This document shows positions 53,980 through 62,801 of a DNA stretch of 64,000 bases, piece by piece. Position numbers and translations under genes: made by a program. The stretch covers positions 62,001 to 126,000 of the forward strand of contig CAVYPD010000002.1 in NCBI GenBank assembly GCA_963770275.1, given 5' to 3'. The notes below the pieces were generated by a model. That model worked only from the letters and a program-made list of their open reading frames with translations. It was not told where the DNA came from and made no database searches. Numbering within the stretch: position 1 is the stretch's first letter; every line of letters begins with the position of its first letter. Origin of the DNA: Roseiarcus sp963770275 (GTDB lineage: Bacteria > Pseudomonadota > Alphaproteobacteria > Rhizobiales > Beijerinckiaceae).

Positions 53980-54064
53980 TGGTGCCCCTAGCCGGAATCG
54001 AACCAGCACTCCTTGCGGAATCCGATTTTGAGTCGGACGCGTCTACCAGTTCCGCCATAGGGGC
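53980..54064 (-). tRNA. tRNA-Leu (anticodon CAA)
   Basis: The minus strand folds as a complete class II tRNA of 85 nt. The acceptor stem GCCCCTA pairs with TAGGGGC, the anticodon stem CCGA/TCGG carries the loop CTCAAAA (anticodon CAA), a short variable arm follows, and the T-loop is GGTTCGATTCC. The terminal CCA is encoded in the DNA (53980-53982). It reads UUG leucine codons. The 3' end faces the accessory catabolic region. Confidence 0.95.
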
Positions 54065-54200
54065 CCGCGCCAAGCGCACGGGGCCGATATAAAACGCGGG
54101 ACGGCGCAGGGTCAATGCGTTCAGCTTCGCGGGCCAAGCCCTGCGCGTGGACGGCGGCGCCGCAAGTGCGTACAAGGCCGCTGCACTGCGAAGGGCCTAC

Positions 54201-54782
54201 ATGTTCAATTCGCTCTACCCCCGCGTCCGATCCTTGGCCGAAGGCCCTTACGCTGAGCGCGCACTGGCCGTGGTCGCCTTCGCGGAAAGCTCGTTTTTCC
54301 CCATTCCGCCCGACGTGCTGCTCGCTCCGATGGCGCTCGCCAATCCGAAGCGGGCCTGGCGCTACGCCCTTATCGCGACCGTCGCCTCAGTAATCGGCGG
54401 CATGCTCGGCTACGCCATTGGCGCCCTGCTCTACAACACGGTCGGGCAGTGGCTCATCCACCTCTATGGCTATGGCGCGAAGATCGACGCGCTGAAAGCG
54501 ACCTACGCGCAATGGGGCTGGCTCGTGATCCTCGTTAAGGGCGTAACCCCGATCCCCTACAAGCTGGTGACGATCACGAGCGGGCTGCTCGGCTATAATT
54601 TTCCTCTGTTCGTCGCCTTGTCGGTCGTTACGCGAGGCGCGCGATTCTTTCTCGTCGCCGGCGCGTTGCATTGGTTCGGCGAACCTCTGCGCAATGCGAT
54701 GGAGCGCAATTTCGCCGCAGTTCTGGGCGCATTCGTCGCGATGGTCGTCGCTGGCTTTGTGATCGCGATCAAGGTGTTCTGA
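54201..54782 (+). CDS. YqaA family inner-membrane protein (DedA/SNARE-associated superfamily)
   Basis: The 193-residue membrane protein has VVAFAESSFFPIPPDVLLAP (the E-S-x-x-x-P-I-P-x-D motif of YqaA/DedA proteins), MLGYAIGALLYNTVGQWLIH and VKGVTPIPYKLVTITSGLLG. These proteins are thought to move lipids or ions across the inner membrane. The start 54201 (MFNSLYPRVRSL) has GAAGGG upstream. Its TGA overlaps the ATG of dsbB (TGATG), so the two are co-translated. Confidence 0.88.
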   Translation: MFNSLYPRVRSLAEGPYAERALAVVAFAESSFFPIPPDVLLAPMALANPKRAWRYALIATVASVIGGMLGYAIGALLYNTVGQWLIHLYGYGAKIDALKATYAQWGWLVILVKGVTPIPYKLVTITSGLLGYNFPLFVALSVVTRGARFFLVAGALHWFGEPLRNAMERNFAAVLGAFVAMVVAGFVIAIKVF

Positions 54783-55279
54783 TGACGCTTGCGGAGACCA
54801 TGCTGCCGCCCTCACAAGAGACCAGGGCGGTTTTGATCGCGGCGGCGTCGATCGCCATTCTCGCCGCGGTCTGGATCCTTCAGGGGATGGGCTACGCGCC
54901 CTGCGAGCTCTGCCTCACGCAGCGCTACGCCTTTTACGCCGCCATTCCGCTCGCGCTCCTAACCTCGCTTGTCGCCGGCCGTTCAGCCCATGGTCTGGCG
55001 CGAGCGGGCTTCGCGCTTCTTGCTTTGATCTTCGCCGCCAGCGCCGCACTCGCCGCCTACCACGCCGGGGTCGAGTACCATTGGTGGGCCGGGCCGACGG
55101 CATGCACTGGCGGTGTCGGTTCCCTCGATGTCAACGACCTCGTGAACGCGCTGAACTCGGTCAAAGTCGTGCGCTGCGACGAAGTCCAGTTGCGCATCGC
55201 CGGACTGTCGCTTGCCGGCTGGAATGTTGTCGCCAGCGTGGTGCTGGCGGTTTACGCGGCGCTCGCCGCGCGGCTTTAG
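54782..55279 (+). CDS. dsbB: Disulfide bond formation protein B (DsbB)
   Basis: The 165-residue four-helix membrane protein reoxidises periplasmic DsbA and passes electrons to quinones. The first cysteine pair is in GYAPCELCLTQRYAFY (Cys41/Cys44). The second pair is one Cys in GPTACTGG and one in VVRCDEV, in the second periplasmic loop. Arg48 after the CxxC motif, important for quinone reaction, is present. Coupled to the YqaA gene. Confidence 0.92.
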   Translation: MTLAETMLPPSQETRAVLIAAASIAILAAVWILQGMGYAPCELCLTQRYAFYAAIPLALLTSLVAGRSAHGLARAGFALLALIFAASAALAAYHAGVEYHWWAGPTACTGGVGSLDVNDLVNALNSVKVVRCDEVQLRIAGLSLAGWNVVASVVLAVYAALAARL

Positions 55280-55323
55280 CGACGAGGGGTGCGTCCCGAT
55301 GCCGCCCTTACTTAAAAAAAGCC

Positions 55324-55820
55324 TCAGCGCAAAATCTCGACCATCAGCACCCACGCACTCAACACGACCGCGATGATGCCCGAACGTCGCCCGCGAGCGA
55401 TCCAATAGAGGCTGGGTCGGACGCCCTCGAGTGCGAGCGCGCCTCCGCCGACGAATGCCGGGCTGAAGCCGGTGGTGCTGACCGCCCGCATACCTCGCTC
55501 CCAAGCGTCCTTCCGGACGCCCCACGCGCGGGCCTGGAATACAATCGGCGCGACGACCATGACGAGGCCAATGAGAATGACCTCGGCCTCCACAGCAAGA
55601 CCGGCTGCTCGGGGATGAGCACGAGGCTTGTCACAGTGACCGCGCCAATGGGACCGATCAGCGCCTCGCCGGCGCGAGTCGGCAGACGGGCGAACGAGAG
55701 AATTCGCGGCAGATTGATCGAGATCGCAACTACGACCAGACCGGTCAGCATCGCTAGAGCGGCAAGCTCAGCTGAGAAAAAATGGCCGATTCGGGCGCGA
55801 GCGGCATCAGCGAAACTCAT
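55324..55820 (-). CDS. Small integral membrane protein of unknown function, frameshifted
   Basis: I do not recognise the family. Two overlapping frames together give about 165 residues with four hydrophobic segments: ELAALAMLTGLVVVAISINL, LIGPIGAVTVTSLVLIPEQ, AEVILIGLVMVVAPIVFQ and IIAVVLSAWVLMVEIL. They join if one base is corrected near 55600. The hydrophobic pattern continues across the junction, which supports one gene. It lies 15 bp upstream of the beta-propeller gene on the opposite side of dsbB (convergent with it). No motif suggests a reaction. Confidence 0.55.
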
Positions 55821-55835
55821 GGCCCGAGTGCGCTC

Positions 55836-57134
55836 TTAGCGCATGTTTCCCGTGTGCCCGAGCGAATAGCGCCCGGGCTGCGGCCAGAAAGTCAGCCCGT
55901 GCGGCATGCCGCCGACGGCAATCGACTTCACCGAGCCGTCGTCGGTGTTGAAGGCGTAGATGGCGCCGTCATAGCGTCCGGACAGCCAGAGCCATTTGCC
56001 GTCGGCGGAAAGATTGCCCATGTCCGGACTGCCGCCGCCGGGCACGGTCCAATTGGCGACCACTTTCCGACTCGCAAAGTCGATCACCGAGACGCTGCCA
56101 GGGCCCTTTCGCGCGCCGCCAAGGCTGTGGGTGCCGCGATTGGTGACATAAAGCTTCGTCCCGTCGCGGCTCGGATAGACCCCATGCGCGCCGACGCCGG
56201 TCTTGATGAAGTCGATCTGCCCGAACGAATCGCCGTCGATCACCATAACGCCATCGCCGATGAGGTCGGCGATGAAGAAGATCTTGCCGTCTGGCGCGAC
56301 CCTGATGTCCTGCGGCATATGGCCGGGAGTCAGCGGGAGCGTCTCCACCAGCGTGTGATGGACGAGATCGATCTTGGCGAGGGAATCGTTGAACTCGCAG
56401 GTGAAGATCGCATACGAACCGTCGGGCGAAAAATCGGCGTGATTGATCCCGGCGCATTGCGGCGTCGCGATGTAGCCCTGAAGCGCCATCGTATGGGGAT
56501 CACGGAACTCGAGCCGCCGCAGCGCCTCGGCGACGACGATCGCCGATTTGCCGTCTGGCGTGAAATAGATGTTGTAGGAATCGGGGACGTCGACCACTTT
56601 GCCGACCTTGCCTGTCCTCGGATCGATCGGCGCGACGCCGCCATGGCCGCCGCGCGCGCTCACATCCGCCGAAACCCAAAGCGTCTGCAGATCCCAGGAC
56701 GGTACGATGTGCTCCGGACTCGGCATCGCGGCCAAGCTGTCGATGACTTTGAACGTCTCCGGATCGATCACGTCGACCTTGCCGGTCACGAGGTTGGGCG
56801 AATAGACCCGCGACGGCTGACCCGCGACGGCAGGACTGAACATGCCGACGCCCGCGCCGGCATAGACATTGTGCGGATCGACGGGCGCCGGCATCGACAG
56901 GTTTGCTGGCGGCAGGAGAATCGGCCGCTCGGGACCAAGCTGATAGGCGGCAAGAGCGATGAAATCGGCCGCGGTCCGGCCTTGCTCCAGAACGTTGCTA
57001 CAAACGTACGCGCAAGCGGAGCCCTCGACGCACGCGTTCGGAATCGTGAACGAGTGCGCGCTTCGCAGTTCGAAGCCGGCGCCGACTGCGATCGCTATCG
57101 CCGCGACGGCGGCCAAGCCGTTGCGAAAAGCCAT
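55836..57134 (-). CDS. YncE-like exported beta-propeller protein
   Basis: The 432-residue protein starts with a signal anchor (MAFRNGLAAVAAIAIAVGAG) and contains repeated YVTN-type blades: YSPNLVTGKVDVIDPETFKV, YNIYFTPDGKSAIVVAEALR, HADFSPDGSYAIFTCEFNDS, VYPSRDGTKLYVTNRGTHSL, NLSADGKWLWLSGRYDGAIY. A Cys pair near residue 40 (NACVEGSACAYVCSN) may form a disulfide. Such propellers bind ligands or metals in the periplasm; the reaction is unknown. GAGAAGA precedes the start. A decayed piece of a paralogue lies about 140 bp upstream. Confidence 0.82.
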   Translation of the reverse strand: MAFRNGLAAVAAIAIAVGAGFELRSAHSFTIPNACVEGSACAYVCSNVLEQGRTAADFIALAAYQLGPERPILLPPANLSMPAPVDPHNVYAGAGVGMFSPAVAGQPSRVYSPNLVTGKVDVIDPETFKVIDSLAAMPSPEHIVPSWDLQTLWVSADVSARGGHGGVAPIDPRTGKVGKVVDVPDSYNIYFTPDGKSAIVVAEALRRLEFRDPHTMALQGYIATPQCAGINHADFSPDGSYAIFTCEFNDSLAKIDLVHHTLVETLPLTPGHMPQDIRVAPDGKIFFIADLIGDGVMVIDGDSFGQIDFIKTGVGAHGVYPSRDGTKLYVTNRGTHSLGGARKGPGSVSVIDFASRKVVANWTVPGGGSPDMGNLSADGKWLWLSGRYDGAIYAFNTDDGSVKSIAVGGMPHGLTFWPQPGRYSLGHTGNMR

Positions 57135-57269
57135 TCTTCTCGCCCTTTCCCCTCGAGTCGCCAGCCGGGCAACGACTCGGCGCAACCCGAGAAGCGAAAC
57201 TGCAACCGCAACAATGACTGTTCGATGAACAGCGCGCCCGAGCACCGCAGCCCCGGCGGCGGCTTACGT

Positions 57270-57360
57270 CGGAAATCGACGTGCCCGTGTGAATCGCCGT
57301 CGATCCCATGACGCCGTCGCCTCTGAGGTCGGCGATGAGGACGATCTTGCCATCGGCGCC
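57270..57360 (-). pseudogene. Fragment of a second YncE-like gene
   Basis: The minus strand reads DGKIVLIADLRGDGVMG, then after a one-base shift IDGDSHGHVDF. This aligns with DGKIFFIADLIGDGVMVIDG and DSFGQIDF of the intact propeller gene (DNA 56207-56297). Identity over about 90 bp is high but clearly not recent. The fragment ends exactly at the stop of the NYN gene and has no start or flanking blades. It is the remains of a duplicated propeller gene. Confidence 0.65.
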
Positions 57361-58142
57361 TATTTCGCGGGGCGAGCGGGTCTCTCGCCTTTGAGGCGCA
57401 CCATGATGATTTTCGGATTTTCACCGATACGCTCGATCTCCGCGATGCCGGAAGCTTCGACCAGATTGGAGAGACGCGGAAAGCCGTAGTTGCGTGGGTC
57501 GAAGTCCGGAGACTGCTTAGCCAGATGCGCGCCGACGCGGCCAAGATTGGCGCGTCCGTCTTCGTCGGCCGAGGCCGTCACAGCCTTGGCGAGCATATCG
57601 AGCGCCGCACGATCCAGAGGTGTTTTCGCCGGCGCAGGTCTGGCCGCCGGCGCCTTCGGCGCGGCGGCTGCTCCCGCCTCCTTCCGTTCGCCAGCCACAT
57701 TCAGCACGTCGAAATAAACGAACTTGTCGCAAGCGGTAATGAAAGGACGGGGCGTCTTGCGTTCCCCAAAACCATAGACGGTGACGCCCTGCTCACGGAT
57801 GCGGGCAGCGAGGCGAGCAAAGTCGCTGTCGCTCGAGACGATGCAGAAGCCGGAGAAGCGGCCGGTATAGAGCAGGTCCATGGCGTCGATGATCATTGCG
57901 CCATCGGTCGCGTTCTTGCCGGTCGTGTAGGCAAACTGCTGGACCGGCTGAATCGAATGTTCGAGCAGGCATTCCTTCCAGCCCTTCAGGTTGGGGCCGG
58001 TCCAGTCGCCATAGACGCGCTTGACGCTCGCCACGCCATAATTGGCGATCTCGGCCATGAGACCGACAACGATCTTGGGCGACGCGTTGTCGCCATCGAT
58101 CAATAGCGCCAGTGTTCCAGAATTATCCGTCGCCATCGCCAT
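57360..58142 (-). CDS. NYN domain protein with a C-terminal LOTUS/OST-HTH-like domain
   Basis: The 260-residue protein has a PIN-like NYN nuclease domain (residues 8-150): TLALLIDGDNASPKIVVGLM with the first Asp cluster, NATDGAMIIDAMDLLYTGRF, CIVSSDSDFARLAARIREQG. An Ala/Pro linker (155-175) leads to a helical domain of the LOTUS/OST-HTH type (LGRVGAHLAKQSPDFDPRNY, FPRLSNLVEASGIAEIERIG). The pair suggests RNA binding and cleavage. GGAGACG precedes the ATG 58142. It is divergent from polA, 101 bp apart. Confidence 0.85.
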   Translation of the reverse strand: MAMATDNSGTLALLIDGDNASPKIVVGLMAEIANYGVASVKRVYGDWTGPNLKGWKECLLEHSIQPVQQFAYTTGKNATDGAMIIDAMDLLYTGRFSGFCIVSSDSDFARLAARIREQGVTVYGFGERKTPRPFITACDKFVYFDVLNVAGERKEAGAAAAPKAPAARPAPAKTPLDRAALDMLAKAVTASADEDGRANLGRVGAHLAKQSPDFDPRNYGFPRLSNLVEASGIAEIERIGENPKIIMVRLKGERPARPAK

Positions 58143-58243
58143 CGTCTCCGTTCTGCTTGCTATCCAGTGGATTTCGCCAATCGCGCGCAGCCGTTCGGCG
58201 GCCCGCGATGGCGCTTGGAGGCCGCATCGATTATGTGAAGGCC

Positions 58244-61200
58244 ATGACCCAGCCCCATCGCCCGGTCGGCCCCGGCGACCACGTTTTTCTCATCGACGGC
58301 TCGTCGTTTGTCTTTCGCGCGTATTATCAGTCGATCCGCCAGGATCAAAAATACAACTATCGCATGGACCGCCTGCCGACCGGCGCGATTCGGCTGTTCG
58401 CCACCAAAGTGCTGCAGTTCATCCGCGACGGGGCCGGAGGTTTCAAGCCGACCCATCTCGCCATGATCTTCGACAAGACGGAGAATTCGTTCCGGCGCGA
58501 CATCTATCCGCAATACAAGGCGCATCGGAAGGACCCGCCGGACGAACTGGTGCCGCAGTTCCCGCTGATGCGCGCGACCGTTTCAGCCTTCGGCATGGTC
58601 CCTATCGAGCAGAGCCGGTACGAGGCTGACGATATCATCGCCACCTACGCCCGACAGGCGCGCCAGGCCGGCGCCGACGTTCTCATCGTCTCGGCCGACA
58701 AGGACCTCATGCAGCTCGTCGAACTCGGGCGTTTCGATGTACGACCCGGCTTCGGGCCAAGCTGGCGTCGCCGGCTCTCGCGAGGAGCGGCGCTTCGGGC
58801 CGGCTGAGGTGGTCGAATATTTCGGCGTCGGCCCGGACAGGGTGGTCGACGTCCAGGCGCTCGCTGGGGATTCAACCGACAATGTGCCGGGCGCGCCCGG
58901 CATCGGGCTCAAGACCGCGGCTCAGCTCATCACCGAATACGGCGACCTCGAGACGCTGCTCGCCCGCGCGGGCGAGATCAAACAGCCCAAGCGCCGCGAA
59001 GCGCTGACCAATCCCGACACGGTCAAGCTCATCCGCGTTTCGAAGCAGCTCGTCACCCTGGATCGCGACGTGCCTGTGGAAACGCCACTCGAGGCGCTCG
59101 CAACGCCTGAGCTCGACGGCAAGCGGCTCGTGTCCTTTTGCAAGGCCATGGAGCTCACGACGTTGACCCGCCGCGTCGCCGAGATCTGCGGCGTCGACAT
59201 GGGCGCGATCGACCCGGATCCGCGTTTTGTCGGTCCTGCGGCATGGCCGGGCGGTCAAGGCGTGGCCCTTTTGGAACGCGACGGAGACGTGTTGGCGGAT
59301 GGGGTGTCCGTAAGCCCGGCTGCTCCCGCTTCCGCGCCCGCGCCACGCGCGCCCAAAGTCGCTTCCCAGGACGCCTCGCCTGCCGACCTCGCCGCCGCGC
59401 GTGCCAAGGAGGCGCGCGCGCCGATCGACCGTACGGCGTACAAGATCGTGCGGACCGCAGCCGAGCTTAGCGAATGGATCGCTCGAGCGGAGGACGAGGG
59501 CGCCGTCGCGGTCGACGTCGAGACGAACTCCGCCGATCCGCTGCAAGGCGACCTCATTGGCCTCTCGCTGGCGGTCAAGCCGGGGGAGGCCTGTTACATC
59601 CCCATTGGCCATCGGACCGGCGCGGCGGATCTCTTCGATGGCGCGGGACTCGCGCCCGACCAGATCGCGGAAGCGGAGGCGATCGCGCTTCTGAAGCCGA
59701 TGCTCGAGTCGGCCGGTGTCCTCAAGGTCGGCCACGAGATCAAGTTCGACATGCATGTGCTGGCGATGCGCAACATACGCATCGCGCCGATCGACGACGC
59801 CATGCTCCTCTCCTACACGCTGGACGCGGGCGCCACCGGCGACGACCACAGCGTCGTTACGCTCTCCGAACGCTTTCTCGGCCACAAGCCCATTCCCTTG
59901 AGCGAGGTCGCGGGCTCCGGGCGCAACTTTCTCGGGTTGGCGCGCGCGTCAATCGAAAAGGCCTGCGAATACGGAGCGGAAAAAGCGGACCTCGCTTTGC
60001 GTCTGCGGCGCGTTTTGCAGCCGCGCCTCGTGGCCGAGCGGATGACGACGGTCTACGAGCGGCTGGAGCGTCCGCTCGTCGAGGTTCTGGCGCGCATGGA
60101 GCGGCGTGGGATCGCGATCGACCGCAACATCCTCTCTCGCATGAGTGGCGAGTTTTCTCAGCGGATGGCCGGGCTCGAGGACGAGATCAATCGGATCGTG
60201 GGCGCCCCCTTCAACCCCGGCTCGCCGAAGCAGCTCGGCGATATCCTGTTCGGCCAGATGGGCCTGCCTGGCGGCAAGAAGACCGCGACCGGCGCCTGGT
60301 CGACCACCGCGAGCGTGCTCGAAGACCTCGCCGCTGAGGGCCATCAATTGCCGGCGCGCGTGCTCGAATGGCGCCAGATCTCGAAGCTCAAGTCGACCTA
60401 CACCGACGCGCTGCCGGGCTTCGTCAATCCCTCGACCGGCCGCGTCCACACGGCCTATGCGCTCGCCTCGACGACAACCGGGCGCCTGTCGTCGTCTGAG
60501 CCCAACCTACAGAACATTCCGATCCGCACCGAGGAAGGGCGCAAGATCCGACGCGCCTTTGTCGCGCCCGAAGGACGCAAGCTGATCTCGGCCGACTATA
60601 GCCAGATCGAGCTGCAGGCTTCTCGCGCATCTCGCCGACATTCCGGCGCTCAAGCGCGCTTTCGCAGACGAACTCGACATTCACGCCATGACCGCTTCCG
60701 AAATGTTCGGCGTGCCGATCGAGGGCATGCCGAGCGAAGTGCGGCGGCGCGCGAAGGCGATCAATTTCGGCATCATCTACGGCATTTCGGCCTTCGGCCT
60801 CGCCAATCAGCTCAGCATCGCGCGCAACGAGGCGGGCGACTACATCAAGAAATATTTTGAGCGCTTCCCCGGCATCCGCGATTACATGGAAGCGACGAAG
60901 AAGATAGCGCGCGCCAACGGCTATGTGACCACTTTGTTCGGCCGCAAGTGCCACTATCCGCGCATCAACGCCTCTAATCCTTCGGAGCGCGCGTTCAACG
61001 AGCGCGCCGCCATCAACGCCCCCCTGCAGGGTACGGCCGCTGACATCATTCGTCGCGCGATGGTCCGTATGGATGATGCTCTTACGAAAGCGGGCTTGAG
61101 CGCGCAGATGCTGCTCACGGTCCACGACGAATTGGTGTTCGAGGCGCCCGACGATGAGATCGAAGCGACCTTGCCAATCGTCGCCAAAGTGATGGTCGAT

Positions 61201-61281
61201 GCGCCGGAGCCGGCGGTCAAGCTGCATGTGCCGCTGAGAGTGGACGCGCGCGCGGCGCAGAACTGGGAAGAGGCGCATTAG
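58244..61281 (+). CDS. polA: DNA polymerase I, frameshifted
   Basis: All three PolA domains are present: the 5' nuclease (PGDHVFLIDGSSFVFRAYYQ, RYEADDIIATYARQA, VSADKDLMQLVE, QALAGDSTDNVPGAPGIGLK), the DEDD 3'-5' exonuclease (VAVDVETNSADPLQGDLIGL, KVGHEIKFDMHVL, YGAEKADLALRL) and the polymerase (motif A ISADYSQIELQ, motif B RRRAKAINFGIIYGIS, motif C LLTVHDELVFE). Shifts near 58738 and 60620 break the frame into three parts; both lie within conserved motif regions where no natural break would leave a working enzyme. Since polA is needed for repair and Okazaki processing, assembly error is the best explanation. The start at 58244 is chosen from family length; 58208 is possible. Confidence 0.9.
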
Positions 61282-61326
61282 CCTCCCGAGTTCAGCCTCG
61301 GATGGCGCATCGCGAGCGCTGGGCCG

Positions 61327-61432
61327 CTCCCCTCTCCGTAGGGGAGAGGGGTTGGGGGTGAGGGCCCAGCGTCAGTGCGAAGTCCCTCATCCGACCGGCT
61401 TCGCCGGCCACCTTCTCCCCCGGGGAGAAGGG
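61327..61432. repeat. Palindromic intergenic repeat, family B
   Basis: The element contains CTCCCCTCTCC...GGGGAGAGGGG at the left, a GGTTGGGGGTGAGGGCC core, CCCTCATCC-gACCGGCTTCGCCGGCC in the centre and CTTCTCCCCCGGGGAGAAGG at the right. It is a set of nested hairpins typical of repeats widespread in alphaproteobacterial genomes. It fills the polA-zapE gap, and its right end supplies the purine-rich sequence before the zapE start. Confidence 0.75.
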
Positions 61433-61440
61433 GCGCGCGC

Positions 61441-62610
61441 GTGACCAGCATCGCTGATCGTTACCGCGCGCTCGTCTCTGAGCGCAGGTTCGAATCCGAC
61501 CCCGCTCAGACGAAGCTTGTCGGCAAGCTCGACGCACTTGCCGTCGAATTGAGAGGCTACAAAGCTGAGGGAAAGCCGAGCGGCCTCTCATGGCTGTTCG
61601 GCGTAAAGCCTGCTGAGCCGCCGCGCGGCCTTTACATCCATGGGCCAGTCGGGCGCGGCAAGACGATGCTGATGGATATGTTCTTCGACGCCGTCGAAGG
61701 GCCACGCAAGCGCCGGGCGCATTTTCACGCTTTCATGGCTGATGTGCATGCGCGCCTCAATCTCTGGCGCCAAGCGCGTAAGCGCGGAGAGGTCGCAGGC
61801 GAGGACCCGATTGCGCCCGTTGCCGCGGATCTGGCGCGCGAAGCTTCCCTGCTTTGCTTTGACGAGTTTTCGGTGCGCGACATCGCAGACGCGATGATTT
61901 TGAGCCGGCTATTTACCGCTCTCTTCGCCGCGGGCGTGGTGGTGGTCTCGACCTCGAATGTCGCGCCGGACGAGCTCTACAAAGACGGGCTTAATCGCGC
62001 GCTGTTCCTGCCGTTCATCAGTCTAATCAAGGAGCGGCTCGACGTGGTCGAGCTCAACGCGCGCACCGACTACCGTCTCGAAAAGCTGCAGCGCGCGCCC
62101 GTCTACTATACGCCGCTGGGGCCAAAAGCAGACGCTGCGCTCGACGCGGCGTTCCTGACGCTGACCGGCCACGAGCGCGGCGAGTCGGCCCACATCGAGC
62201 TTCTCGGCCGCCATCTCGATGTGCCGCAGGCGGTCGATGGCGTTGCGCGTTTCGATTTCGACGCGCTTTGTCGCCGCCCGCTCGGCGCCGCCGATTATCT
62301 CACGCTTGCTCAGCGATTCCACACTCTCGTGCTCGACCACATCCCCGTGATCGCCGCGAGCGAGCGGAACGAGGCGAAGCGCTTCATCATCCTCATCGAC
62401 GCGCTCTACGACATGCGCGTCAAGCTGATCGCCTCGGCGGCGGGCGAACCGGAGACGCTCTACTCCGGCGTCGGCGGCGCGGAAGCGTTCGAATTCGCGC
62501 GCACTGCGTCGCGGCTCTTCGAGATGCGTTCGGCCGAATACCTCGCGCTGCCGCATGGGCGCGAAGGGGGTGCGCAGGCCGGCGATCTTGGCGGCATTGC
62601 AGAGACGTGA
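61441..62610 (+). CDS. zapE: Cell division protein ZapE (AFG1-like ATPase)
   Basis: From the GTG 61441 the protein has 389 residues. Walker A is YIHGPVGRGKTMLMDMFFDA, Walker B SLLCFDEFSVRDIADAMIL, and the AFG1 family stretches HFHAFMADVHARL, VVSTSNVAPDELYKDGLNR and FLPFISLIKERLDVVELN follow. In E. coli ZapE is an ATPase that joins the Z-ring late in constriction; the mitochondrial relative Afg1 assists protein turnover. The GTG start is preferred because the family begins near SIADRYRALV. A GGGGAGAAGGGG stretch from the upstream repeat serves as its ribosome site. Confidence 0.9.
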   Translation: MTSIADRYRALVSERRFESDPAQTKLVGKLDALAVELRGYKAEGKPSGLSWLFGVKPAEPPRGLYIHGPVGRGKTMLMDMFFDAVEGPRKRRAHFHAFMADVHARLNLWRQARKRGEVAGEDPIAPVAADLAREASLLCFDEFSVRDIADAMILSRLFTALFAAGVVVVSTSNVAPDELYKDGLNRALFLPFISLIKERLDVVELNARTDYRLEKLQRAPVYYTPLGPKADAALDAAFLTLTGHERGESAHIELLGRHLDVPQAVDGVARFDFDALCRRPLGAADYLTLAQRFHTLVLDHIPVIAASERNEAKRFIILIDALYDMRVKLIASAAGEPETLYSGVGGAEAFEFARTASRLFEMRSAEYLALPHGREGGAQAGDLGGIAET

Positions 62611-62632
62611 GCGCTCGCCGCGTACGCACCTT

Positions 62633-62784
62633 CCTGTCATACTCGCGAAAGCAGGCATCCGGACCGCAGGCGTGGATCTCACGAGCTTACGGCGGCCAGC
62701 GGACGGCTCCCCCGCTTTCGCGGGGGTGACAAACTTTGACGGCGGTCGCTCCCGTGGATGGCCGGGACAAGCCCGGCCATGACG
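62633..62784. repeat. Palindromic intergenic repeats, family C
   Basis: Two adjacent elements follow zapE. One has arms CTCGCGAAAGC and GCTTTCGCGGGGGTGAC. The other is the near-perfect hairpin GGCCGGG-ACAAG-CCCGGCC at 62759-62778. The second motif (GGCCGGGACAAGCCCGGCC) is a very common Rhizobiales intergenic hairpin. It may terminate zapE and the convergent PhnD-like gene. Confidence 0.75.
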
Positions 62785-62801
62785 GCCCGAAAATTTGCCG
62801 C

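Noticed and set aside
9944..54064. Search for an integrase, transposase or insertion sequence in the accessory region
   Set aside because: None of the frames shows transposase or recombinase motifs; only palindromic repeats and gene remnants were found.
53721..54092. A 123-codon frame whose end reads GIEPALLAESDFESDASTS
   Set aside because: That phrase is the well-known spurious translation of the antisense of tRNA-Leu, which is present here at 53980-54064.
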